DNA from: Pinus tabuliformis
Lineage: Eukaryota > Streptophyta > Pinopsida > Pinales > Pinaceae
Length of the DNA: 64,000 nucleotides
NCBI GenBank assembly: GCA_031772625.1
Contig: CM062811.1
Location: 645,744,820 to 645,808,819, forward strand
Direction: 5' to 3'
Part shown: positions 22,313 to 33,840 of the stretch, piece by piece
Numbering within the stretch: position 1 is the stretch's first letter
Layout of the letters: the number at the start of each line of letters is the position of its first letter
Notes under the pieces: generated by a model
Seen by the model: only the letters and a program-made list of their open reading frames with translations
What the model was told of the DNA's origin: nothing
The model's database searches: none
Program-made: the position numbers and the translations under genes

Positions 22313-23200
22313 TATGAGTACTTACATATTATGGGCATCACTAAGATTGTTGTAGGTCCTAACTTGTTTTATTTGTTTGATTATGATCAATTTGATATGC
22401 TTATATTTGTGTCATATGTAGATGCCCTGGTCCTAAAAGTTAGTTAAAAAACTCTATCCCATGGTGCAAGAAGAAACTGGAAAGTGAAGTTGACATGAAG
22501 GACATACACCTCATGTGTTATTTCTTGGTCTTGGAGGTTTGGCTGAGTTGAGGTGAGGTGGTCCTCGAATAGGGGTAAGTAAGCAGTTGAGATTCTGAAG
22601 AAGTTTTGGATAATGGACAATAAACCATAGGCTACTTTTATGATACATATTTTGAAGTTATCAGTAGATTAGGATTCAAATTTGGTTGATTCGTCAGCGT
22701 ACAAAAAGTATATAGGTTCCCTAACATATTTGGTAGAATTTAGCAGTCAAATTGTTGTGTGAATGAGATCCCTTGTCTCACAAACAAGGGGGGCTCAGAC
22801 ACCAATTTATTGTCCAGCTTGGCTGCTAATATATGGTTGAGTTGAGGTTGCTGCAAATATGCTCCATGGTCTGAGGTATACGAGGTACTTAAAGGGCACA
22901 CTGGCACAGTGCTTTGAGTTGTTGCATGCTTTAGTGGATTTTGATAGGGCCAGAGATGCAAGTGGCAGGAAGAGTGATTCATGGTTTTGTTTCAACTTGG
23001 GTTCAAATATAATATCTTTGTTAGGATGGGATACCCATGTGTGCAAGTTGAAGAAGTCCCTTTTTGGGCTAGAGTAGCCTCTTGTGCTCGGTACTCACGG
23101 ATTTATGAGTACTTACAGATTATGGGCATCACTAAGACTGTTGCAGGTCCTAAATTTTATTATTTGTTTGATTATGATAAATTTGATATGCAATTTTGAA
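22313..23200 (+). mobile_element. Copia reverse-transcriptase fragments, partly duplicated (fossil)
   Basis: Translated pieces match the Ty1/Copia polymerase: GITKIVVGPNLFYLFDYD with FVSYVDALVL, then DIHLMCYFLVLEVW, then YTRYLKGTLAQCFELLHA, then THVCKLKKSLFGLE and a second GITKTVAGPKFYYLFDYD. A segment of about 90 bp (22,313-22,402) recurs at 23,104-23,194. The same polymerase region is therefore present twice and in a changed order. There are no LTRs. The fossil is heavily broken and lies between the transposase-like pseudogene and the POLD1 copy. Confidence 0.7.
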
Positions 23201-23601
23201 AACTCTACTATATTTGGATTATGCTTTACCATGTGAATTCAATATGTTCTATTTCATGATGCAAATGGAATGTTTACCCAATTTTCAAAAAAAACTCTTA
23301 TCCTACTCCTTCCGTAAGATCTTCCCAATTTGATGGTTGAATTTTTATCTGATATATGAAATAAAAGCCTATCATCCTACTCCTTCATGATAGTTGTGAA
23401 TGATGATAATTAGGCCACTTGAGCATTCTCATTGTCTTAGCTGTCACTAAAATTGTACATATATACTGGGTCTGAAAGAGAAATGCATACAGAGACTAAT
23501 AAGCCTGGCATCTGTTAAGTAGCCCTGCCCCTTAGGCATCCCCATATAAGCTTATTATTGGAATATTGAGATATTCGCACTATCAACTAAAACAGTTACA
23601 A

Positions 23602-26600
23602 AATGGCTTTTGATCCTTCTCAACATTGGTGAGGTCAAAGGAAATTGCAAAATTTAATCTCCAGCCAGAGTGTGTAAATAAAACACCATCAGGTGAGACT
23701 TTTGTGAAGCCAACTTTACAGAAGGTATACACTTTCTCCTTGCTTGTGATTTGTTATAACTCACAAATCTATGTAGGATTTGGCATTTATTTGACGCTGG
23801 ATCAGGATGGGCTTATTTTTCATAGATGACTTTTTGTGACGATCGTTGATACTTATTTAATTATTTACTTTTTAACCATCATATGTTGACCATTTTTATG
23901 ATGCTAAATTGAATGCTTTTTTTCCTGTTACCTAGGGCATATTACCAAAGATCCTAGAAGAGTTACTGGCTGCCAGGAAAAGATCCAAGGCAGACCTAAA
24001 GGTGGTGAACTAAGTGCTTCCTATGTTCATGTTACATGCTTGTATTTTTTCCACTTAGCATCTCAGTTTTTAACTTCCTGTAATCTTGTTTAGGAGGCTA
24101 AAGATCCTTTTGAAAAGGCTGTCTTGGATGGCCGACAATTGGCTTTGAAGGTAATTACAGCTTTTTCAAGTCTGTATTAATTATGGCTTGGACATGGAAT
24201 AAAAGTAAAACTAGGTATGCTGGTGAAACACATAAAATAGTTTTGACTTTGTGCACTTGCAGATCAGTGTGAATTCAGTTTATGGGTTTACTAGTGCCAC
24301 TATTGGGCAATTTCCCTATTCGGAGATTTCATCGAGTGTGACGAGCTATGGTAATTTCACAGTTCTTCCATGGAAAAAAAACATTAAATCCATGGACACC
24401 TTGATTCTCCCCTTGTTTTTCCTAGTTGTAATGTTATTGGTGCTTCTTTTACTTACAAGATAGAGATGCTTGCAGTCCACTCTTATTCTATATATGCATG
24501 TATCAACCATTCACATTGATTATTTTTGGCATCAATTATATCCATGTAATTCTTTTCTTCCTCCTGGCATAATGTTTTGGATATGAACTGTAATTGACAA
24601 TCTTGTACAAATAAGATCGAGTTCTTGAATTGCATTAATTAGTCATGTGTACTTGTACAACTAAGATGATATGCTTAGGCCCTCTTATTATATTTTGATT
24701 ACAAGTCCAGTTTGATCTTTTGACACATTCTTTGTTCCATCAGACAATATCGATTTTACGTATTGTTTTAAAATTTCATATCATTAATCATCTCATTTTT
24801 TTTCCACCTATCAGGCCGTCAAATGATAGAGCATACAAAGAGGCTAGTTGAAGAAAGGTTCACAATAGTTGGTGGTTACCAATACAATGCTGAGGTAGGC
24901 TATTATTTAGCAACTAAAGGCATTTGTAACCTTTGAACTAGATCAATAATGACAGGAAGTACACTTGTTATATTGGTGATAGTCCAAGTTCTTGAAATCA
25001 TAATGGGTGATCTGATCCTAACCAAGATTTCTACTGTAAAGCTTGATAATGTATTTTTATATTTGAATCTAGGTTGTATATGGAGATACAGATTTAGTTA
25101 TGATACAGTTTGGTGTACCAAATATAGAAGAGGCCATGATGCTAGGGAGGGAAGCCTCAAATTAAATTAGTGGTACATTTACAAAGGTACAGTGTCAAGA
25201 ATTTTAAATATTTGTGAAGCCTCTAGAGTTGTTAATGATGTTTTTGTAGGGATGAATGTTTTAATATCACCTTTCTTTTTAAAACTAATCTTCTTTTGAC
25301 ATTCCACTTCCATGAGATATTTGTAAATATGCACAGGACAAGATGATCAGTTATGTTTTTCTGTGGCTTATCTGCATCTGTTTGGTGCATCTTTGGCATC
25401 TAATCAGTGCGTTATTTAACATATGCTTTTATGCAGCCTATTAAACTAGAATTTGAAAAAATATACTACCCATACTTGTTGATCAGCAAGAAAAGATATG
25501 CTGGGTTGTTGTGGACAAATCCAGATGCTTATGACAAAATGGATACTAAAGGTGACAAACCTAATCTTTTTGTTTCAAAGACAGGCCTTAGTGTTTGTGA
25601 AGGCTCAAAATTCTCTTAGAAAAATAATTTATTTGATGCCTTCTTAATTATTAAATATTCCTGATCTTTTAAATATTCCATATCAACAGGCATTGAAACG
25701 GTGTGAAGGGACAATTGCCTGTTGGTGAAGAACTTGGTTACAGAGTGCCTTCACAAAATACTCATTGATCGTGACATTCCTGGTGCAGTGCAGTATGTCA
25801 AGAACATTATTTCTGACTTGTTAATGAATAGAATGGATTTGTCATTTTTGGTGATAACTAAGGTGAGAACAATGAATCCTTCTGCATGTTTATGACCAAA
25901 TTTGTTTGACCATTTGTTACTTTTGAAATGGAGAAAATATGATAGGGGGAAGCGGAGATTTACATTACGAGCAAGTCACTTATTACATATTCTTGGTTTC
26001 AAGTGTTAGAAGTATATACTATATACCTAGTTGGGGCAGGCCATGGAAGTTTCCTTTTTAAGTCTGTCATGTTTCTTCTCCCTACATTCTGTACTTGGAA
26101 GGGATTCAATCAATATTTACTGCTAGCAATGGGAGGAAGAAGTGTCAAGGGAGGCTCTTATACAATTGAAGAGAATCAAAACATGACAATATATAATATA
26201 TCTGCATTTCTAATCTCATCCTGAGAAAAATTGAAACTGTTTAGCTGCGGCAGAAATAGATGTTTGCAGGTCATATCCTTTATCAAAGCTATCAACATAT
26301 TCTTAAGGGCATTGTTGTTTGCCTGTGCTAACAATCTCTTTATTGAGTCAGGGTCTGACAAAGACTGGAGATGACTATGCAGTCAAGGCAGCACACGTGG
26401 AACTAGCTAAGCGCATGCGGAAGGTAAATACTAGAAAGAACTTCTCAGAACAAGTATAATGAATGGTGCAATGCCTTCTGGTTCCATTTCAATCCTATAT
26501 ATCTATTTTTATTACTGCAGTGCATCTAAAGACTCTTGTAATATTTTGCTTTTTATTGACAATGAGTCCATTGTTGGATTTTTTAAATTGATGTCGTGTT

Positions 26601-28014
26601 TTAAAGCCAAGTTGCCCCTGGTTTACAGAGGGATGCTGCAACTGCTCCAACTGTGGGTGATCATGTTCCATATGTCATCATAAAGGCTGCAAAAGGTGCC
26701 AAGGTAATAATTAACCCCTTCTGTGCTCAGCATAAGTCTCGATATTGCACTAAAAAATGGTTATTTTAACTATTTTGTTATGTTTTATTTGTAGGCATAA
26801 TTTACAGAGGGATTATGGATATAATGACTAATGTGTTTACTTGGGCTCAAGAATATGAGAAATCTGAGGATCGAATTTACGTACTGGAGAATAAAATCCC
26901 TATTGATCCACAATATTATCTGGAGAATCAACTGAGCAAGGTGAAAGACCAAAGCATCATCACTTGCAGTTTGTGCTCTTTTTGAAAATTTCACCAGTGT
27001 TTCAAATATATCATGATAGATAGTAATTCTTTAGTGCCTGTTTTTGCTCTGTAGCTGCTGTTGAGAATATTTGAGCCCATTTTGAAGAATGCAAGCAAGG
27101 AGCTTCTTCATGGTAGTCACACACGAGCAGTTTTCATATCAACTCCTTCAAATAGTGGAATTATGAAATTTGCCAAGAAACAACTCAGTTGTATTGGTTG
27201 TAAAACACCTATCAGGTATTTAGTTAATACAAGTAGAGGGTGTCCTATATGTGGTTTCCTTTCTTATAGTAATGCACAATTGAGCGTAACTATTATTTCA
27301 GTTTGGCACTTTAGAAAGCTACTAGGGTTCATCTTTTTGATGTGGAAAAATCTATGAGGTTGCATGATTCCATGCCTGCTCTCCTTGTAAGAAACTGTCT
27401 AGCTTTCTTATAATAAGAATGTCTAGTTAGTTGCTTCATACTGAAATTCATGATGTTACCTAATTTCATGTTGCCATTGCAGCAAAGAAGATTAGACACT
27501 TTGTTCACATTGCAAAGGAAGAGAAGCAGAATTGTATCAGAAAACAGTTTCAAATGGTAAGTTCGTATTCTAATACCATTACTCTTTATTTGGAGAATTT
27601 AAAGTAGACCTTGTGTCTATTGTTCTCACCTAGATTTTCTATCATATGACACTAATATTGGATCAATGTTAGTGGGGGAATTAGAAATGCTATTTTGTAA
27701 ACTATGGACACAATGTCAGCGGTGCCAAGGCTCTCTGCACCAAGATGTTCTTTGCACAAGGTTTTTGAATGCTATATTTCAAGTATTACATTTTCATAAC
27801 ATGATTTAAATTTACATTATGGATGTATTTTTTAACATTTGTGTGATCATGTATTTGTTTCTAATTAATAGAATGTTTTTTTTTTTTTTACAATTACTAT
27901 CTCTTTTATACTTACATTGATGTCCTATCCTTATTGCAGTACTGCCCAATATTTTATCATAGGAAGAAAGCTCAGAAAGACCAAACTGAAGCAGAGGTGC
28001 AACTAGAACGCTAA
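23602..28014 (+). pseudogene. POLD1: DNA polymerase delta catalytic subunit, C-terminal half, intron-bearing pseudogene
   Basis: About 15 exons with GT..AG borders follow the plant POLD1 order: 23,602-23,724 (NKTPSGETFVKPTLQK), 23,936-24,001, 24,094-24,150, 24,263-24,350 ([15 protein letters not shown], motif B), 24,815-24,894, 25,073-25,186 (motif C), 25,437-25,551 ([18 protein letters not shown]), 25,690-25,862, 26,352-26,423, 26,629-26,703, 26,795-26,940, 27,055-27,215 (FAKKQLSCIGCKTPI, CysA), about 27,484-27,556, 27,673-27,760 (QCQRCQGSLHQDVLC, CysB) and 27,940-28,014. The 3'-5' exonuclease and the first half of the palm are absent. It is dead: motif C reads YGDTDLV instead of YGDTDSV (Ser to Leu at 25,094-25,096); TAA stands at 25,163-25,165; TGA replaces an Arg codon at 25,704-25,706; TAG lies at 27,493-27,495; about 56 bp are inserted in exon 26,795-26,940; and about 4 bases are missing at the start of the last exon. 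Kept introns mean it arose by DNA duplication or capture, not from mRNA. Confidence 0.92.
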
Positions 28015-29592
28015 CAGCTTTGAGGATGTTGCCTGTGTAGCTTGTAATTTTTTGTATTATCGAATATTTTTATTTTCCTGAATTTTCTCTGGTGATTTAA
28101 TGGACCAAGGAATTTATTTGGTCCTTGAATCAGGATGAGCATGGTTTATTTATTGTACATTAATTGTCAAGTCCTTGTTATTTAATGTTAACTAGTTCGA
28201 TATATCTTTTCTCCTTACAAATGAGATGGAGAAAAAGTCAAAATGGATACATACTTCCCAAGGCACACCCTATAAATGCAATGTGCACGCATATCCCAAA
28301 TTTTAGGAGAGCACACACTATAAAACATAGATCTGCAGGCTTACATATGTATATCCAGACATGCATATAGTTGAATGGATGGATGGATGGATAGGCAGAT
28401 AGAGATGGATACACAGATAGATTGGCAAGAGCAAATCCGAGCCAGAGAAGGACGCAAAAGGATAGGCACTATGCACAAAGAAGCCATCATATTTCTCCCT
28501 CTTTCAACAATTTATGCTAATTTGAAAACTTTACTGGTCATTGCATGATTGCACCCGTCAAATGAATAATCTGATGATGATTTGACAATTATACCACAAA
28601 ATTAAAGGGTATATATTAGAAAGGCCCTTGGAACATTTCTCCCCATCCTCAAAGCAAATTTAGAGTCCCGTATGTCATCTTCATGATACTAATTAGAACG
28701 CTTAGATGACCAGCCTTAGCAATCACGATTCACAATGATCATGAATAGAACTGAACCAACCATCTATTGATTTGCATATCAATATTTTTCTGGCTGGTAT
28801 ATTGGATATAAAGTTCCTTGTGATGCTCTGCTCAACAAAAGTCATGCTACCACTCATTTCTTTGGGCATTTTCTAATGAAGTGTGCTACTTGAAGCATAC
28901 ATTTTCTGACTTTCAACTTCTTGTGCACAAGAACATGGCCTTACCTATAGTGCCATTTTAACTTTTACAAAGCTGTCTATTCACATTTATTAGCAGGATT
29001 TTGGTTAACACCTTTAGGAGAAATCAAACTTGTTGCATTTTTTACATAATGGCGTGCATAAATCAACTAGGGTTGTGTGAAATTATAATTATATTAACCT
29101 TAAGGTGAAAGAATTTTGTGGACCAAGAAAGGTTAGACTAATTGTTTTCAATACAGATGATAAAGTTTGCGTGATGGTCATATAGCCTTTAGGGTGTACT
29201 TTAGTCACACACATTTATAAAGTACGTGGTACCACAATGGTACTTTGTTGCTATGTCACAAGATTCATTGAACTTCAACCTTGGGGTTTGAATTTTGGCG
29301 AACCTTAATTTTTTTTTAGGTTTGGCAAACTTTAATTTTTTTTTTGAGGTTTGGCGAACCTCATGATCATTGACCAAGTCCATAGATTAAAACTCATAAC
29401 GTCATGTCACAACTGAAGCTTGTAATCTATCCTTGCAATTTCCATGTTCGTGAGAGCATTTTGTATGTTTATTGATGTTGATACTTTGTATTTTATCCTA
29501 TATTTCATTTTAAACTTAATATGTATATGTATATGTATATGTATATATATGTATATAGATACATACATATATATACATATATATACATACAT

Positions 29593-29657
<65 letters not shown>

Positions 29658-30137
29658 TCTAATTGCAAACCTTATTCGAACCTCATCAAAAAATTTGAAT
29701 TTGAACTGAACCTAATCATTGTCAAACCCATACTTGAACCCAAACCATGTGACTTAGCTTTGTTTTTATGTAATGAGTTAGATTAGTTTAAGTTGCTTTT
29801 GATTAGGCTTAGGTTAGTGGAATATGAAGTGTCACTTGGCAATATGAAGAGTCACTTTGATTTGGATAGATATAATGATTTTTTTAAATGGTAATCTATC
29901 TCGTCTTTAGGTATTCCCTGTTTCATTGTTGGTGCTTTAGTTTTCTGTGATTGTTTTATGCATTTACAACATATTGGAGAAAGGGTAGCATGACCAAAGG
30001 ATTGGTTGGCATGTGTACAACAATGAAGAGTCAAGCAAACACTAAGATGAAGACATCACATCCTGAAGTTGGTTTGTAGTTAGTTTTGAATTTTTATTTG
30101 TCAGTTATTGCTGTGATTTAATATTTGATGGGTCAAC
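28015..30137. other. No gene seen; simple repeats
   Basis: Contains a GGAT/GATA-type microsatellite at about 28,373-28,425. It also holds three diverged tandem copies of a GGTTTGGCGAACCTTAATTTT phrase at about 29,286-29,358 and the TATG/AT microsatellite listed below. Open frames here are short, and those over the microsatellite are low-complexity. Confidence 0.5.
29519..29654. repeat. Compound (ATGTAT)n/(ATAC)n/(AT)n microsatellite
   Basis: Begins with ATATGT repeats, passes through ATACAT repeats and ends in a pure AT run at 29,601-29,654. Confidence 0.9.
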
Positions 30138-30151
30138 ATAAAATTACTATT

Positions 30152-30220
30152 GAATCATTGACCGGAGAATCCACGGTATGAACATTTTTATACCAACGTT
30201 TCAAATCCCAAATGGGATCC
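30152..30220 (-). repeat. Penelope-like terminal direct repeat, downstream copy
   Basis: 69 bp, differing from 30,882-30,950 at two sites only: CCGG versus CCAG and ACGG versus ACAG. Both are CpG-type transitions, as expected from methylated cytosine. The insertion is therefore not very old. Confidence 0.85.
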
Positions 30221-30228
30221 ATCATCAG
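30198..30228 (-). ncRNA. Hammerhead-ribozyme-like core in the Penelope-like repeat
   Basis: On the minus strand CTGATGA (30,222-30,228) is followed by a hairpin with stem GGATCCC / GGGATTT and loop ATTT, then GAAAC (30,198-30,202). CUGAUGA - stem II - GAAA is the conserved hammerhead core, and hammerhead motifs are known in Penelope-like pLTRs. One extra base lies between CTGATGA and the stem. The helix I and III pairings are weak by eye (ACC with GGT), so activity is uncertain. The upstream repeat copy lacks the CTGATGA part because it begins at the stem. Confidence 0.5.
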
Positions 30229-30881
30229 GGTTTGAGAATGATGATAAAAGAAGAGCAGATTAGACAGAATAAATACTCATGAGGATAAATTTTAAGGAAC
30301 AACACACTGTCGGCTAGAATCTTAATTTAATTTAATTTAATTTATATTTATATTTATATTTTTAATTTATTTTTATTTTTAATAAATTACTTTTATTTTA
30401 TTAAAATTTTTGAAGAGTTAATATCTTTGGTTTATAACCTATAGATTAAAAAGGAATTAGAACTAATACTAAAATTAGATAATAGATTGAACTAAAATAT
30501 ATTAATTTCCATATAAATTAATTTAATATATTAAACTAATTCATATTATTAATTATAAATAATAAATATTTATAATTAATTAATATATTAATTAATAGTT
30601 ATATAGAAATTATTATATTATAGCAATAAAATGTTAATTATTAAGTTAAAAGAGCTATTTCTAAAAACGCCTTACTGTTATATTTGTTCTGCAATCTATG
30701 TTTAACCTGTGCAAATGGAGGAATGAGATTGTTGTCCCGACAGTTTTTAAGAAAATGCAGATCTGCAGCTCTTCTTGTTATCCTCACTCTAAAACTTTCG
30801 AGTAAAAGGATTTCACTCCAAGTATCCCCTCCGTACAAGGATAAGATTTTGGATTTAAGAGATCTGTGGTTTGTATCTTTT

Positions 30882-30950
30882 GAATCATTGACCAGAGAAT
30901 CCACAGTATGAACATTTTTATACCAACGTTTCAAATCCCAAATGGGATCC
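30882..30950 (-). repeat. Penelope-like terminal direct repeat, upstream copy (carries the start of the frame)
   Basis: Partner of 30,152-30,220. On the minus strand it begins directly at the target-site duplication and encodes the first part of the frame (DPIWDLKRWYKNVHTVDS). Confidence 0.85.
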
Positions 30951-30964
30951 ATAAAATTACTATT

Positions 30965-32008
30965 ACTATTTTTCTAGGAAAAATTAGTATTTATTCAACC
31001 ACAAATCACTATATAAGTGTAGTAAGAGCTGTAGAATTGCCACAACAACACCAATCACAGCACCAGGGCTTAGGTACTACAATAAACACACTTCCTTGGG
31101 CTTGTGTACATCACATTAACAACATGCAGGCTTCTTGAGGTAGTTTTTCATTACAGTGATACGAAGTTGTGGTAGTGATACAAAGTTGTGGGTAGGGCTG
31201 TAACAAGTCATATACAAGAAAAATAATTGCATACATTTCACAGATAAGGAAAAAAATGTCTGGGAACTCTTTTAGAGGTGTCGGAAGGACTGTACAGGCC
31301 TTGGGAAACAATAGGAAACTCTCAACAAGCGTGACTAGGGTTGTACAGGACCACAGGCCCCTGGTGTTAATTACAAACACTCAAGCAATGTGGGTATGTA
31401 CTATGCATTCAGGCTCTTCAATGACAAGCTTGAGAAGTTTGTCATCGACCTTGATTAGCAATAAATAGAAGTCAGACAGATAACCTAGAACAGTCTCAGG
31501 TAGGGAGAAAGAAAGGTTGAGCAGTTTGTAATAAACCTTAACCAATGAGAAACAGAGGCTGGGTGATTTCTAATAGGCAATAACAGTGATAAATAGAGGT
31601 TGGGTAGGCTGTAGTAGGCTGTATCAGCGTTGGAAAAGGGCTTCAGGGATGTTGTAAAAGGCATCTACAGAGAGTTAACAACCATGAGAAAATGGCATAA
31701 ATAAGTACCCTTAGTAATTTCATGGAGTTCAATTAAAAGTTTATTGGACATAATTTCAGCACATAGAAGCAATATAAAATCAAATAGGAAAGCCTTTAGG
31801 CAATTGGATCTAAATGAATTTTTAGTACCTAAATTCAATATCCTCATTGGGCGGGAAGAATTTCACTACAAATTTCAAGACACAGTAGTGGTTATTAAGA
31901 TGTCAATCATTGTTAGATGCTTCTGTAGTGCAAGATGCATATTAGTATGGACAAGGGTACAACGGATGCATAAAACTTCTGAGAAGTTTGGGCTTATTGC
32001 CTTGAAAG
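30965..32008. other. No assigned gene
   Basis: Plain sequence with scattered short open frames on both strands (for example 31,256-31,468 + and 31,111-31,380 -) and no motif. Words such as GTAGTAGGCTGTA recur around 31,600. Confidence 0.35.
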
Positions 32009-32403
32009 GATGTTTTTAATGCAAATGAAGGGAAGGGAATTGATTTCAGATCAATTGGTGAAATTGAAAGACATTATGGACCTGATATGGACGAGCGGTA
32101 ATTGAAGAAGACATGGTGATAATTATCTTCAAAAGTTTGCCTTTATTTCAATTTTTTTGTTGAATATTCTAATATCACTTTCGAAACCACTGCCATAATA
32201 TTTGAGTTGTCCTGTCAACTAGTGCAGTAAGTAGAATGTTATTTTCTTATTATTTTTTGTTAAATTTTATTGAAATAATTTGTTCCATTTCTAAAAGATA
32301 GAAACTTTGGCTTACAATCTTTTATGTTTTCAGGTACGAGGCAGAACTTGTAGCAGTTGTGGCCCAACCCCTTCCAGATGACGATGATGATGCTTTTGAA
32401 TAG
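32009..32403 (+). pseudogene. Two linked exons encoding an unidentified acidic C-terminus
   Basis: A frame open at 32,009-32,097 reads DVFNANEGKGIDFRSIGEI, ERHYGPDMDER and ends in phase 2 at a GTAATT donor. After a 236-bp intron, TTTTCAG at 32,333 opens an exon at 32,334-32,403 that restores the frame (CG|G = Arg) and reads YEAELVAVVAQPLPDDDDDA, FE, stop at 32,401-32,403. The phase match across a canonical intron makes a real gene end likely. I do not recognise the family. The IGEIERHYG phrase recalls the end of the second helicase domain of DEAD-box proteins, but this is weak. No upstream exons could be assigned in 31,000-32,000, so it may be a fragment. The pseudogene label is provisional. 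Confidence 0.4.
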
Positions 32404-33840
32404 CCTTGTTAAGATGCTTTTTCATATTTAGGGATTGGCGGATTCAATTAGTTTTGTATCATTGGAGTTTGCTCTTGAGTTCCAATATTTAATTCTAATT
32501 TGTATTTGGGGCTTAGAATAGCATTATCGCATCTCTCTATATGTGATTTGGGTACTGTGCAAATGTTTTCATCGGTGGAGTTGGCTAAGATATCTTAGTT
32601 CAACTCCATTATAGAGCTATTTTTATATGCTAAGACAATTTTTTCTGTTATATACTCTTGCAAATTTTGCACAAGAACGTTTTGTACTCTTCAAATATTT
32701 CAAGAATGCTCTAGTGCCTTTTGTTGTGTACTGTTGGGGGAAATGCTAGTTGAGATGATTGTTGCTTGTAATATATTATGGCTTGTTAAAACTTTCTCTG
32801 AAAATTATAGCTACGTCTGAGGATTTATTTTAACTCTGAAATTGGTTTACATAGTTGATAATTGTGGTTATCAAGCTTGCTTGGGTATTCTTGTGGGTAT
32901 GTTTTCTGTCGAACACATAAAGGTATTGCCATTTCATTAATTGGGTTCTCGGTTGATTTCTGCATAAAGATTCACATTGTCTAAATCTAAAGTCGTTTCC
33001 ATTCAACAGCCTACAGATTCTTCTTTAACTACAGTAAAACTGGGAGATGGAACGCTTATCAAAGTTAAGGTAGCATCTTAAATCCAAACTTCTAACTCCC
33101 ATTTGAAGTAGATATTAAAGCTTTATAAGATGGCACGTTGTTGAAAAGTTGACAGTAATTAAATATGTTGTTTGGACATTGCATTTATATATGGGTGGCC
33201 ATGTTAAGCTCATGTGGTCTTGGAGGAAATCATTTTCTGCTCTGTATTAATGCTGGCATGATTTAGATTTTATAGGAGTGTTCCGACATCAATTGTCAGT
33301 ACTCACTTTTATATATTTATCACTTATATTCATGCCAATGTTTTGTAACTTTGGCTTTGAAGGAAATAGTTCTATGTCGTTTTATTGCTTAAGCATCACA
33401 TTTTATCTGTTGTTGGTTTGACATGTTTAATGCTTGAGCAATATTTTCTGAAGTGTTGCTTGTCTTCATGTCTTTTGGAAGAAAACCACGTCAAGCATGG
33501 AATGCTGCATTGTGATGTTAGTAATTACTGGTGTGGAAATGTGAATGCTAGACTGAGCGCTCCACACACACAGCTTGTTATTATTTAATTGGCAGAGTAA
33601 GCCTACAGATTTACAGGGGTGCGAAGTTTTGTTGGAACACAAAGTAAAACTTGGGTGTAAATTTACTAATGAATTGAATCCCCTCTTGCTAAACAAAGGT
33701 AATATTAATAACCAATATGCGTTGGTTTCTATCAGACAGGAATTCCTGTGGTGGTTTCTCTCATACACTAGTACTATTTGTGAACTTTGAATGTGAAACT
33801 ACTTTTAAAGAACATTCAAAATGATTTTATTTATTTATTT
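32404..33840. other. 3' flank and unassigned sequence; one possible 60-bp exon
   Basis: A segment with AG and GT borders at 33,010-33,069 (+) would encode PTDSSLTTVKLGDGTLIKVK in one frame. It could be an exon of an unknown gene, but 20 codons prove little. No other signal was seen. Confidence 0.25.

Larger units (their letters stand above)
30152..30950 (-). mobile_element. Short Penelope-like element with terminal direct repeats and 14-bp target duplication
   Basis: Identical 14-mers ATAAAATTACTATT (30,138-30,151 and 30,951-30,964) flank an insertion of 799 bp. It begins and ends with the same 69-bp sequence (30,152-30,220 and 30,882-30,950; two differences). On the minus strand a 103-codon frame (30,641-30,952) starts inside the right-hand repeat and contains LESFRVRITRRAADLHFLKN, C-x-DNNLIPPFAQVKHRL. 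This resembles the N-terminal region of Penelope-like elements (L.FL..C....I.P.F...K), which precedes their reverse transcriptase. Penelope-like elements have such direct 'pLTRs', and the pLTR often overlaps the start of the frame, as here. The reverse transcriptase and GIY-YIG parts are absent, so this is a shortened copy. The 3' half is AT-rich. Confidence 0.7.

Noticed and set aside
29444-29709. Open frames over the ATGTAT/AT microsatellite on both strands
   Set aside because: They consist of Tyr, Ile, Met and His repeats produced by the microsatellite. The same applies to the frame at 57,386-57,691.
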